Assembly (NCBI GenBank): GCA_017415555.1
Contig: JAFQGF010000028.1
Span: 49,940-113,939, forward strand
Length of the DNA: 64,000 bases
Direction of reading: 5' to 3'
From: Akkermansia sp.
GTDB taxonomy: Bacteria > Verrucomicrobiota > Verrucomicrobiia > Verrucomicrobiales > Akkermansiaceae
Made by a program: the position numbers and the translations under genes. The notes under the pieces were generated by a model, which made no database searches, was not told the DNA's origin, and saw nothing but the letters and a program-made list of their open reading frames with translations. Positions 41,860 to 49,893 of the stretch are shown here, one piece after another. Each line of letters begins with the position of its first letter. Positions within the stretch are counted from its first letter, which is position 1.

Positions 41860-42927
41860 TTACAGAAAGAAATAGGCAATAGCGCCACCCAGTGCGTAGA
41901 GTAGGATGTCGCGAATCAGCTTGCGGCGACGGGTGGCTTTCTCGTGGGCACGGCGTGCGGCGCGGAAAGCGTCCGGGCATGCTTTTTCAGCAGCGGCAAT
42001 GATGCTTGGCTCCTTGCCGGCCAGCGCGAGGCGGCAAAGCTTCTTTCCGTTGTCACCGTTGAAATCCGCAGTCGCTCCGGCTTCCAGCAGAAGTTGCACG
42101 CAAGCGCTGTGGCATATGGCAACGGCTCGCAGTAGGGCTGTGGTGCCGAGCTTGTCCCTGGTGTTGACGTCTGCTCCCAGCTCCAGGAGGGCGCGGAGGT
42201 TTGCCTCCCGGCCACCCGTAGCGGCGTAGTGCAAAGCACCTGCTCCGGAGTCTTGAGTGGTGGCGTGCAGGTTTGCCCCGGCTTCTGCCAGCAGCTGCAG
42301 CACCTCTGCGGAGTCTCCGTAGTAGGCGGCGCGGAGTAGGGGTGTCATGCCGTCTGTCTCTGTGGCATTGGCATTTGCCCCGGCTCGCAGCAGCGCGTGC
42401 ACCAGCTTGGCGTTGCCGGTCATGGCGGCAAAGGCCAGCGGAGTTTCGCCATCGTTTGCGGTGGCGTTTACCCTGCTGCCGTGGGTGAGCAGAAGCTCTG
42501 CTACTTTGGCGGCATTGTCCAGCGCGGCCAGATGCAGCGGGGTAAAGCCCTGTGCCGTGGCGGCGTTCGCATCCGCCCCGGCTTCCAGCAGAAGCTGTAC
42601 CGGCTCCGGTTTGTTGTCGTATACACTATCGTGCAAGGGGGTATAGCCTTGAGAATCCGCGCTGTGTACATCTGCCCCGGCCTCCAGCAGGCGGCGCAGG
42701 ATTTTGATTTGGCTCTTTTTCGCCCTCCAGAAAGCCGCAAAGTTAAGCGGCACCAGGTTGGTACGGGAGAGTTTTTGGCCGGGGCGCCCCGGGTAGGCAT
42801 CGTCGAAGCCCGGTACTCGCGTGTTCGGTGAGATTCCGGCTTCCAGCAGTTGGCTTGTGCGCACATAGCTGCATGCCATCAGAGCCTCGTATAGTTCTTT
42901 CGCTGATTGTTTGTTGGTGTTCGGCAT
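41860..42927 (-). CDS. Ankyrin-repeat protein with a C-terminal membrane anchor
   Basis: About 355 residues from ATG 42927 (a GTG at 42972 overlaps the promoter and is rejected). Seven or eight ankyrin repeats of about 33 residues run from residue 35 to 300, with consensus parts such as GYTPLHDSVYDNKPEPVQLL, GFTPLHLAALDNAAKVAELL and GETPLAFAAMTGNAKLVHAL. A basic segment (ARRAHEKATRRRKLIRD) and a final hydrophobic helix (LLYALGGAIAYFFL) suggest tail anchoring, with the repeats in the cytoplasm. The binding partner is unknown. The arsC-like gene follows in the same transcript. Confidence 0.88.
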   Translation of the reverse strand: MPNTNKQSAKELYEALMACSYVRTSQLLEAGISPNTRVPGFDDAYPGRPGQKLSRTNLVPLNFAAFWRAKKSQIKILRRLLEAGADVHSADSQGYTPLHDSVYDNKPEPVQLLLEAGADANAATAQGFTPLHLAALDNAAKVAELLLTHGSRVNATANDGETPLAFAAMTGNAKLVHALLRAGANANATETDGMTPLLRAAYYGDSAEVLQLLAEAGANLHATTQDSGAGALHYAATGGREANLRALLELGADVNTRDKLGTTALLRAVAICHSACVQLLLEAGATADFNGDNGKKLCRLALAGKEPSIIAAAEKACPDAFRAARRAHEKATRRRKLIRDILLYALGGAIAYFFL

Positions 42928-42972
42928 GCCTGTGTGGACAGTTTTTATTTGCGGATTCGTGGTGCGTGCCAC

Positions 42973-43001
42973 ATTCTGTCCTATGCCGGGGGATTTGTCA
43001 A
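42973..43001 (-). promoter_or_regulatory. Promoter of the ankyrin-arsC unit
   Basis: On the minus strand TTGACA, 17 bp, CAGAAT. Confidence 0.65.
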
Positions 43002-43113
43002 GGCGATACTAGCTTGTAGCGGAGCTTGGTATATGAGAATCAGTTGCAAAAAGTAGACGGTGGCTCAGGCGCTCTGCCGTTTCTGCTCATGAGGCGGGAA
43101 GGGGAGTCTGAAG

Positions 43114-43626
43114 TCAGGGCTCGATGTAACCGATGAAGGGCAGGTTGCGGTATTTGCCGTTGAAGTCGAGGCCGTAGCCGACAAGGAAGAAATCGCCGCA
43201 GTGCAGGGCGCAGAAGTCGGCCTCGCAAGCAATATGGCGGCGGCCTTCCTTGTTGATGGCCACGGTGGTGGTAACCCCGGTTGCACCGTTTTCCAGCAGG
43301 GCATCGCACACAGCTTTCATGGTGAGGCCGGTATCGAGCACGTCGTCGATAACAAGCACTTGCTTGCCGGCGCAGTAGGGCAGGGCGTTGTGCCATTTGA
43401 GGTTGCCCGTGCTTTCAGTTCCTTCATAGCTGGAGATACGGATGGTTTGCAGCTCGAAATTAGCAGGCAGATACCGCAGCAGGTCTGCTGCGTACCAGAT
43501 GGCACCGTTGAGCAGGCAAAGCGCGATGACGGGCTCCTCGCTGCCGAAATGGGCCTCGATTCGGGCGGCTGTTTCGCGTACGGCTGTCTGAACCTGTTCT
43601 GCGGTGTACAGGGTTTTTATGTCCAT
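43114..43626 (-). CDS. hpt: Hypoxanthine phosphoribosyltransferase
   Basis: 170 residues, standard length. The PRPP-binding motif is VLVIDDVLDTGLTM; the flexible loop region follows RISSYEGTESTGN, and the end GYGLDFNGKYRNLPFIGYI with the base-contacting Asp is typical. It salvages hypoxanthine (and often guanine) to nucleotides. The stop lies 95 bp from the ankyrin promoter region. No strong promoter was pinned down; a small open frame lies just upstream. Confidence 0.95.
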   Translation of the reverse strand: MDIKTLYTAEQVQTAVRETAARIEAHFGSEEPVIALCLLNGAIWYAADLLRYLPANFELQTIRISSYEGTESTGNLKWHNALPYCAGKQVLVIDDVLDTGLTMKAVCDALLENGATGVTTTVAINKEGRRHIACEADFCALHCGDFFLVGYGLDFNGKYRNLPFIGYIEP

Positions 43627-43677
43627 GTGCTGTAGAGACGGGATGAAGAGTGATGAAGAGGCGGCGGGCGTGGGGGT

Positions 43678-43773
43678 TTAGGCAAAACCTTGTGCCAGGA
43701 TGAAAAGCCCCAGCAGCAGACACAACAGGCGAACGATGTATTCGAAGAGAGCGCGTTGTGGCTCCGTGCGCAA
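43678..43773 (-). CDS. Possible 31-residue single-helix membrane peptide or remnant
   Basis: On the minus strand a TTG-started frame reads RTEPQRALFEYIVRLLCLLL then GLFILAQGFA and stops at 43678. Its pattern (basic, then a membrane helix ending in an Ala/Gly-rich piece) resembles the first helix of YczE/YitT-like proteins, so it may be a remnant, or a small peptide preceding hpt. The remaining 366-bp hpt-inhibitor gap shows no other gene. Confidence 0.25.
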   Translation of the reverse strand: MRTEPQRALFEYIVRLLCLLLGLFILAQGFA

Positions 43774-43957
43774 CCATTGTACAGATAATTACTGAGAATG
43801 CAAGCGTAATAAAACAGGTGATGTTTGGCCTATTGCATTTTTGCGGATTCGCAGGAGTGTGATGTTCGGTAATGTGTTGTACTGCCGGTGGTAAGCATCT
43901 GGTATGTAAAATGGAAAGGCCGACATTGTAAAAATATGCCAAATTAGCGAGCCGGGC

Positions 43958-43986
43958 TTGACCTGGGGAACAAATGCTGATATAAG
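43958..43986 (+). promoter_or_regulatory. Promoter of the chagasin-like gene
   Basis: TTGACC, 17 bp, TATAAG, ending 6 bp before the ATG at 43993. Confidence 0.7.
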
Positions 43987-43992
43987 GGAAGT

Positions 43993-44361
43993 ATGATGAA
44001 ATGCATGCAAATGGCCTCTCTGCTCGGGATGGCAGTTTTGGTGGCACCTGCTCCGGCAGCGGAGCAGGCTATGGAGTTGACTGTTGGGGAGAGTAAGTCT
44101 GTGACTCTCGCCGGTAATCCTACCACGGGGTTTTTGTGGCAGGTGGCAGAATGCCCGGACGTGGTGGTGGTGGAGCTGGCTTTTGAGCAGCGCAAGCCCG
44201 AGCCCAATGAGCCGCCGCTCTGCGGTCGCCCCTGCAGTACGGTGGTTGCCGTCACCGGTACTAAGGTCGGGCAGGGCACAGTGAAGCTCATTTATTCCCG
44301 ACCATGGGAAAAGGGGGAGCCCCCTTTCAAGACGCATATTTTGAACGTATCGGTTAAATAA
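43993..44361 (+). CDS. Secreted chagasin-like cysteine protease inhibitor (I42 family)
   Basis: 122 residues. A signal peptide ends near APAPAA-E. The mature 95-residue domain shows the three inhibitory loops of chagasin in order: NPTTGFLW (residues about 42-49), a modified Gly loop (PPLCGRPCST, with Cys instead of the usual GGxG pattern), and RPWEKGE. Members block papain-type proteases. The changed middle loop and the two added cysteines may form a disulfide and alter specificity. An ATG one codon later (43996) is an alternative start. The next gene follows after 21 bp. Confidence 0.85.
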   Translation: MMKCMQMASLLGMAVLVAPAPAAEQAMELTVGESKSVTLAGNPTTGFLWQVAECPDVVVVELAFEQRKPEPNEPPLCGRPCSTVVAVTGTKVGQGTVKLIYSRPWEKGEPPFKTHILNVSVK

Positions 44362-44382
44362 AGCAACAACATACTATTTATT

Positions 44383-44676
44383 ATGGGATTACTACAGAAT
44401 TTGGCCGCTATGGCCATACGCAAGAAGGTGGTGTCTGCGCTGCAGGCAAATTGTCCTCCCTCTCTCAAAGAGGCTCTCGATAAACTGCTGGCAGATAACA
44501 CCGCTGTGTCCGCTATCCAGAATTTTGTGATGGCAAACCTGAAGACGCCGCTTTCCATCACGCCGGAAGCTCTGCGTAATCTGGAGCTGCCGCCGGCTAT
44601 TAAGGAGCTTTTCGAAACTACTCCCAAGCTGGTTATCTACCTTTCCAAGGTGGCCAGAGCCGGTGTGCCCAAGTAA
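44383..44676 (+). CDS. Small helical protein of unknown function
   Basis: 97 residues, mostly amphipathic helix, basic overall (KKVVSALQANCPPSLKEALD, LELPPAIKELFETTPKLVIY). No signal peptide, membrane helix or recognised domain. It lies 21 bp downstream of the chagasin-like gene and before a terminator, so the two form an operon. A functional link is only suggested by that arrangement. Confidence 0.7.
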   Translation: MGLLQNLAAMAIRKKVVSALQANCPPSLKEALDKLLADNTAVSAIQNFVMANLKTPLSITPEALRNLELPPAIKELFETTPKLVIYLSKVARAGVPK

Positions 44677-44698
44677 AAGTTTTCCGACCAATTGCGAG

Positions 44699-44730
44699 AC
44701 AGAGCGTTCGATGGAACGCTCTGTTTTGTT
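44699..44730 (+). terminator. Intrinsic terminator of the chagasin-like operon
   Basis: ACAGAGCGTTC-GATG-GAACGCTCTGT followed by TTTGTTT. Confidence 0.88.
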
Positions 44731-44815
44731 TAATTTTTTCGGAATATCATGAAAATGGAGCTATTAAGTCCTGAAAATAAGGCGGAGTTTTAGTTTCGGG
44801 AGCTGTGTTTTTTTC

Positions 44816-44843
44816 TTGACGCGGTGGATTTGTAGTGTATAGT
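44816..44843 (+). promoter_or_regulatory. Promoter of the giant prepilin-like gene
   Basis: TTGACG, 16 bp, TATAGT; the ATG at 44867 is 23 bp further. Confidence 0.8.
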
Positions 44844-44866
44844 GGAATGGTACTTGCATATAGTGT

Positions 44867-47800
44867 ATGAAGCTCAAACAGAAGACTTTTTTGCCTAAGC
44901 GACTGATAAAAAGGAAGAAGCACGGCTTTGCCCTTATTGCATCGCTTACATTGATGATGCTGCTCACTCTCCTGGCTGTGGGTGTTCTGGCCATGGCATC
45001 ATCTCAGAATCGCATAGCCATGCAGACCGCACTGCAGGCCGAGGCACGGCAACAGGCTCTTGTGGGGCTCGATGCCGCCATCGGTGAGTTGCAGATGGTG
45101 CTGGGGCCGGATCGCCGAGTGACGGCAAGCTCTGCTATTACCTCCGAGGAGGAGGGGAGCGTGGCGCAGCATATTCTCGGGGTGTGGGACAGTTGGTCCG
45201 GTCCGATATACGGCAAGCCTGTTGCAGGGAAGGGGAGCGATATCCGTTCCACCTACGATGCCGGGCGTTCTTCTATGTTCCGCCGCTGGCTCATCTCCTC
45301 TCGCCAGCCGGGGGAGCTCAATCAGTTTAATGCAGTGGCGTCTCTGGGGAGCCGCGACCCGGGCAATCGTATTTGCCTGGTAGGTGAAGGTACTCTGGGG
45401 AAACGCCTTTCCGGGCGCCATTTGGTGTATGCAGATCTTATCGATATGCCGGCCTCCGGCAAGAATACCGGTAGCTTTGCCTGGTGGATTGGCGGCGAAA
45501 ATCAGAAGAGTAAGATTACCATTAAAGATCCGGAGCCGGATGACAGCCCCTTGGAGGTGCTGCGCCGCACCTGGAATACACCCGGTCCCATGTTTGTGGA
45601 CAGCGAGAACCTCTCCTTCATGCCGGATAAGGTGGAGAAGCCGGATAAGTTGCTGACGATGGCCAGCATTCCTCTGGTTTCTACCTCTTCTCAGGATGCG
45701 GGTATGCCGTATTTCTTCGATGTAACGACCTCGTCGTACTCTCTTCCCGTAAATGTGAGAACGGGCGGTCTGAAGCAGGACCTCTGCCTTCTGCTCAACA
45801 AAAAGACACTGAAAGGCACGGATTTTGCGGCACGTTCTCAGCAGGACTGCCCGATAGTGGAAGGCAACGATGTGCCGCGGGGCACAGAGTCCAATATGCC
45901 CATCGGCTCCTGGCAGAACCTGTATGCTTACTATAATTGCTGGCCGGATGGTACAGCCAAGGATTCAGACAACTATACGGCTCGTCTCATTGGTAATGTG
46001 AACGACTGCTATACGCGCCTGAGCGGTTCTCTTTACCAGCACGGTAATCCCACCGGCATCTCCAATGATCCTAACTCCGTGGGCGGTAACAGCACTGTGT
46101 ACGACAGCCGTTCCATGATGGACCAGGGAAGTACCGGTTCCGGCTATGCCCGTACACCGGTGATGCTTGCGTTCATGAACACCTTCGGTTTGGTGACCGA
46201 TCAGGTTGAGAACAGCGGCGGAGACGAGCTCAAATACAACTTGCGCCTTTGCTTCGCACCCATGTTCCTGTGGTGGAACCCCTACAATGTGCCTATGAAG
46301 ATTCGAGGGCAGCAGCTTTGGTCTCAGTCCGCGCCTTACAAGGCTACCTGGCTGCAGGGCTGGTCCAACAGCGGTTCTTATATCTGGCAGAACTATGGTT
46401 TCCGCCAGGATGCCTCCGACAAGGGGTTTGGTATGGACTATGGTGACTACTTCCAGGCTTCGCTGAGCGATACGACCGGCGATATCGAGTTCAAGCCCGG
46501 CGAGATTCTTTTCTTCTCCCCCGGTAAGGCTCGCGCTACGGATGATTATACAAAACCTTATACGAACCCCTGGACGCAGGGCTACAATGCCAGCTCTGTG
46601 TCCGGCTACAAGGCGCACTTCTATGCCAACAAGACTCAAAGCTCTATTGATAACGGCGATTGGTACATCCGCATTCGTCTGGGATTGAGCCATGAGGGCG
46701 GCCAGCATAATACGGACGGTTACTTCTTTGCCCCGCGCCACAAGGAGGCCATAACTGTGTTCAATGGCTACAGCGGCATGCTGGAAGCCAGCGTTGCATC
46801 CGGTGGTGATGGCAAGTTGGGGCAGAGCCCCCACCGCGGCTTGCTGGGGTGGTACAATCCCGGTGACCCCTCGCAGAACACGGTGTTCTGTGATGAGAAT
46901 CGAAACGATGCCCGCTGGAGTACAGATGGCTCTCAGAGTGACAGCGCTGTACCCTATTTCGTGGCTGCGCTTGGTATTGTGCCCAAGTCTGCCAACCGCA
47001 ATCTGGATGCCCGCCTCTTTGAGGGTAAGGATTACCGCACCAAGAGCTGGCAGCACTCCAGCCCGGCATTCTGGGGGAGCATGATTATTAACCCGGATGA
47101 CCAGCAGCGCCAGTACCATCCGTATCAGCTGGCAGCTCTGGATGTGGGCGCCGGTATGAATGCCTGCCCCATGGATAGTCTTGGCAATAATGGTATTCTG
47201 GGTATTACGGCAGATGGTGAGCAGGTGTCCTTCGTTTCTGTGCTGGAGCTGCCGGTGCATCCGCCTTTCTCTCTGGCGGGCTTTGCCGGTATGCGCCTGC
47301 AGCCGGGGTGGTATGATGCCGGCGGAAGCTCGGACTTCAAAACGCAGTCGGCTCTCCGTCGCATGCAGTACCAGAGCGGCGTGCCCGGTGTGGGTATTGG
47401 CAACTCCTTTGCCGACCCCTGTCTGCCTGCAACGGATGTCTATGCCTTCCATGAGTCGAATATCTACGACCAGACCGGTGGTAACGATAAGGTTTTCGGT
47501 GATTTCTATGACCACGGTCTGCTTATTAATGATGCGCTGTGGGACCGCTGGTTCTGCTCCTCTGTGTCGGATATGCCCAATGGCGGCAGCAAGCGCGAGG
47601 CTCGGGAGGTGTTGCAGAACTTCCTGGATGATAAGGAACCCCTTCCGGTTGCCCGCTATGTCAAGAGCAATACCCCCTACAAGAATGAGGATATCGTGAA
47701 GCGAGTCATGAGTGGTGATGGCTGGAAGTACATTGCCCAGTATCTCATGATTGATGGTGGCTTCAACGTGAACTCCACCTCCGTGGAGGCCTGGGCCTCC

Positions 47801-48589
47801 GTATTGCAGGGGCTGGCTAAGCGTAAGCTGGTGACAAATGCCAGCGGCAAGCTGGCACTGGTGGAGCCGGGCAAGACCGACAGCCAGGTGCTCTTCTCCC
47901 GCTTCATGGTTTCCACTGCCGACAAGAGTATCGACTCTCTGGGTGGTTACAGTGCCATGCAGGGCTCCTCCTCGCTGCGAGGCGGTAGTGGCATGCTGGC
48001 TGCCTGGGGTGAGGTGCGCTCGCTGGAAGCCGACAAGATTCGTGAGCTGGCAGAGGAGATGGTGAAACAGGTGAAGAAGCGCGGCCCCTTCCTCAATATG
48101 TCCGATTTCATTAATCGCCGCCTGGATACCAATAAGGAGCACGCTCTGAAGGGGGCTCTGCAGGCTGCTATAGATGCCACCGACATCAACGAGATGTTCA
48201 TGGACGAGACGACGAATCCTGCATCCGGTGGTTCTCTTTATAAGTTTAAGGAAGCAGAAGAGGGCTCCATCTACACGGCCGCTCCCGGTTATCTTATCCA
48301 GAGTGACGTGCTGGCCTCCCTCGGCAACATCCTGACCGTGCGCGATGATACTTTCACGGTGCGTGCCTATGGCTGCGTCCGCAACGTGCGAAAGGCAATT
48401 CTGGCGCAGGCCTGGTGTGAGGCTGTCGTGCAGCGTACGATGGATTATGTGGACCCGACTAACTCTCCGTCGGATACAGAGTACGAGCCGGACGGTCGTA
48501 AGGCCAAGGGGCTGAGCGCGGCTAATCGCATCTTCGGTCGTCGCTTCCGTGTAGTTTCCTTTAAGTGGCTCGATGCCTGGGACATTTAA
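44867..48589 (+). CDS. Very large prepilin-like surface protein (Verru_Chthon cassette protein A type)
   Basis: 1240 residues. The basic start (KRLIKRKKHG) followed by FALIASLTLMMLLTLLAVGV is a class III/type IV prepilin signal, cut before F by a prepilin peptidase. Then comes a helix (LQAEARQQALVGLDAAIGEL) and more than 1000 residues of extracellular sequence rich in Gly, Ser, Asn and Tyr, with repeated WYNPGD/WWNPY-like segments. Length and N-terminus match the family called Verru_Chthon cassette protein A, typical of Verrucomicrobia, where companion proteins B-D are usual. No companions are adjacent here. It could be a minor pseudopilin cap or an adhesin using the type IV machinery. Confidence 0.75.
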   Translation: MKLKQKTFLPKRLIKRKKHGFALIASLTLMMLLTLLAVGVLAMASSQNRIAMQTALQAEARQQALVGLDAAIGELQMVLGPDRRVTASSAITSEEEGSVAQHILGVWDSWSGPIYGKPVAGKGSDIRSTYDAGRSSMFRRWLISSRQPGELNQFNAVASLGSRDPGNRICLVGEGTLGKRLSGRHLVYADLIDMPASGKNTGSFAWWIGGENQKSKITIKDPEPDDSPLEVLRRTWNTPGPMFVDSENLSFMPDKVEKPDKLLTMASIPLVSTSSQDAGMPYFFDVTTSSYSLPVNVRTGGLKQDLCLLLNKKTLKGTDFAARSQQDCPIVEGNDVPRGTESNMPIGSWQNLYAYYNCWPDGTAKDSDNYTARLIGNVNDCYTRLSGSLYQHGNPTGISNDPNSVGGNSTVYDSRSMMDQGSTGSGYARTPVMLAFMNTFGLVTDQVENSGGDELKYNLRLCFAPMFLWWNPYNVPMKIRGQQLWSQSAPYKATWLQGWSNSGSYIWQNYGFRQDASDKGFGMDYGDYFQASLSDTTGDIEFKPGEILFFSPGKARATDDYTKPYTNPWTQGYNASSVSGYKAHFYANKTQSSIDNGDWYIRIRLGLSHEGGQHNTDGYFFAPRHKEAITVFNGYSGMLEASVASGGDGKLGQSPHRGLLGWYNPGDPSQNTVFCDENRNDARWSTDGSQSDSAVPYFVAALGIVPKSANRNLDARLFEGKDYRTKSWQHSSPAFWGSMIINPDDQQRQYHPYQLAALDVGAGMNACPMDSLGNNGILGITADGEQVSFVSVLELPVHPPFSLAGFAGMRLQPGWYDAGGSSDFKTQSALRRMQYQSGVPGVGIGNSFADPCLPATDVYAFHESNIYDQTGGNDKVFGDFYDHGLLINDALWDRWFCSSVSDMPNGGSKREAREVLQNFLDDKEPLPVARYVKSNTPYKNEDIVKRVMSGDGWKYIAQYLMIDGGFNVNSTSVEAWASVLQGLAKRKLVTNASGKLALVEPGKTDSQVLFSRFMVSTADKSIDSLGGYSAMQGSSSLRGGSGMLAAWGEVRSLEADKIRELAEEMVKQVKKRGPFLNMSDFINRRLDTNKEHALKGALQAAIDATDINEMFMDETTNPASGGSLYKFKEAEEGSIYTAAPGYLIQSDVLASLGNILTVRDDTFTVRAYGCVRNVRKAILAQAWCEAVVQRTMDYVDPTNSPSDTEYEPDGRKAKGLSAANRIFGRRFRVVSFKWLDAWDI

Positions 48590-48612
48590 GTTTCGAGTTT
48601 GAGTTATGAGGG

Positions 48613-48648
48613 GCTCCGCAGCGGTGATGGCCGTTGCGGAGCTTCTAC
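48613..48648 (+). terminator. Terminator of the prepilin-like gene
   Basis: GCTCCGCA and TGCGGAGC form the outer stem, followed by TTCTACTTT. Confidence 0.7.
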
Positions 48649-48669
48649 TTTCCCCAATAGATATAATTT

Positions 48670-48688
48670 CGCGCGCGGGCGCGCGCGT
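48670..48688. repeat. Alternating CG palindrome
   Basis: GCGCGCG-GG-CGCGCGCG, about 18 bp of almost pure CG alternation, set in an AT-rich intergenic region. It is prone to Z-DNA or cruciform formation. Confidence 0.6.
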
Positions 48689-48754
48689 GAAGTGAAAAAA
48701 TTATGCCATAATGAAAAAAAATGCGAAAAAGTTTGATTTTTCAGAAGAAAAGAC

Positions 48755-48782
48755 TTGCCAAATCGTTAAAATAAGGTAAACT
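48755..48782 (+). promoter_or_regulatory. Promoter of the str-S10 ribosomal operon
   Basis: TTGCCA, 16 bp, TAAACT. It leaves a 5' leader of about 135 nt before rpsL, with a hairpin CACTCT...AGAGTG close to the start of the RNA, a plausible autoregulatory leader. Confidence 0.75.
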
Positions 48783-48925
48783 GGTGCACCCACTCTTTGC
48801 AGGAATGCACAGAGTGAGAGACAATTATCGGGTTTGCCAACGGAGAAAAAGGCAGCTGTCCTCCAGGTAATGAGGAACTGGCCGGACTCCCTAAGCCCCT
48901 GAGTAACAATAAACTAATAGGAAAC

Positions 48926-49327
48926 ATGCCGACCATTAATCAGCTCGTCCGTAAAGGGCGAATCGTACCGGAAGAGAAGTCGAAGTCTCGTGCTCTTCAT
49001 AGCTGTCCGCAGCGTCGTGGCGTCTGCCTTCAGGTGATGACTCGTACGCCGAAGAAGCCGAACTCCGCTCTGCGTAAAGTAGCTAAAGTCCGCCTTACCA
49101 ATGGCGAAGAAGTTATCGCCTACATTGGCGGTGAGGGCCACAACCTGCAGGAGCACTCCATCGTGCTTGTGCGTGGCGGCCGTGTGAAGGACCTTCCCGG
49201 TGTTCGTTATCACATTGTTCGCGGTGCTCTGGACTGCCTTGGCGTTGACAAGCGTCGCCGTGGCCGTTCTAAGTATGGTGCCAAGCGCCCCAAGGCCGGT
49301 GCCGCTGCTCCCGCTAAGAAGAAGTAA
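48926..49327 (+). CDS. rpsL: 30S ribosomal protein S12
   Basis: 133 residues. Core motifs [17 protein letters not shown] and [20 protein letters not shown] are intact. The lysine in PKKPNS that commonly mutates in streptomycin resistance is wild type. The C-terminus is a basic Ala/Lys tail. S12 monitors codon-anticodon pairing. First gene of the operon. Confidence 0.97.
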   Translation: MPTINQLVRKGRIVPEEKSKSRALHSCPQRRGVCLQVMTRTPKKPNSALRKVAKVRLTNGEEVIAYIGGEGHNLQEHSIVLVRGGRVKDLPGVRYHIVRGALDCLGVDKRRRGRSKYGAKRPKAGAAAPAKKK

Positions 49328-49355
49328 ACCCCTGAACCTTTAAGAATAAAGTATT

Positions 49356-49829
49356 ATGGCTCGTCGCAAACGCGTCTATAAGAAGATTGAACGTCGTGAC
49401 TCCCGTTACGACTCCGTTCTGGTTGGCCGCCTGATTGGTAAGGTGATGCTGGCCGGTAAGCGCTCCCTGGCTGAGCGTATTGTGTACAAGGCTATTGATC
49501 TGGCTAATGAGGGTACCGACACCGTCAGCCCCCTTGAGGTGCTGACTCGTGCCATCGAGAACGCCAAGCCCCGTGTGGAGGTGAAGAGCCGCCGCGTGGG
49601 TGGTGCTACCTACCAGGTGCCGCTTGAGGTTGCTCCCGATCGCTCCGAAGCCCTTGCCATGCGTTGGATTATCAACTATGCCCGCAATCGTAAGGGTATT
49701 CCCATGGCCAAGGCTCTTGCCAACGAAATCAAAGAGGCTGCTGCCAATCAGGGTGCTGCCGTTCGCAAGCGCGACGACGTGCACAAGATGGCTCAGGCCA
49801 ACCGCGCCTTCGCTCACTTCCGCTGGTAA
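49356..49829 (+). CDS. rpsG: 30S ribosomal protein S7
   Basis: 157 residues, standard. It has the S7 signature DSRYDSVLVGRLIGKVMLAG near the start and ARNRKGIPMAKALANEIKEA in the C-terminal half. S7 nucleates the 16S 3' domain and in E. coli represses the str operon. Confidence 0.97.
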   Translation: MARRKRVYKKIERRDSRYDSVLVGRLIGKVMLAGKRSLAERIVYKAIDLANEGTDTVSPLEVLTRAIENAKPRVEVKSRRVGGATYQVPLEVAPDRSEALAMRWIINYARNRKGIPMAKALANEIKEAAANQGAAVRKRDDVHKMAQANRAFAHFRW

Positions 49830-49893
49830 TCCCGGCGTGGAGTTTTTCTCGTAATCTCTGAAAACCAAAACATTCATATTACTTATCTGATAT

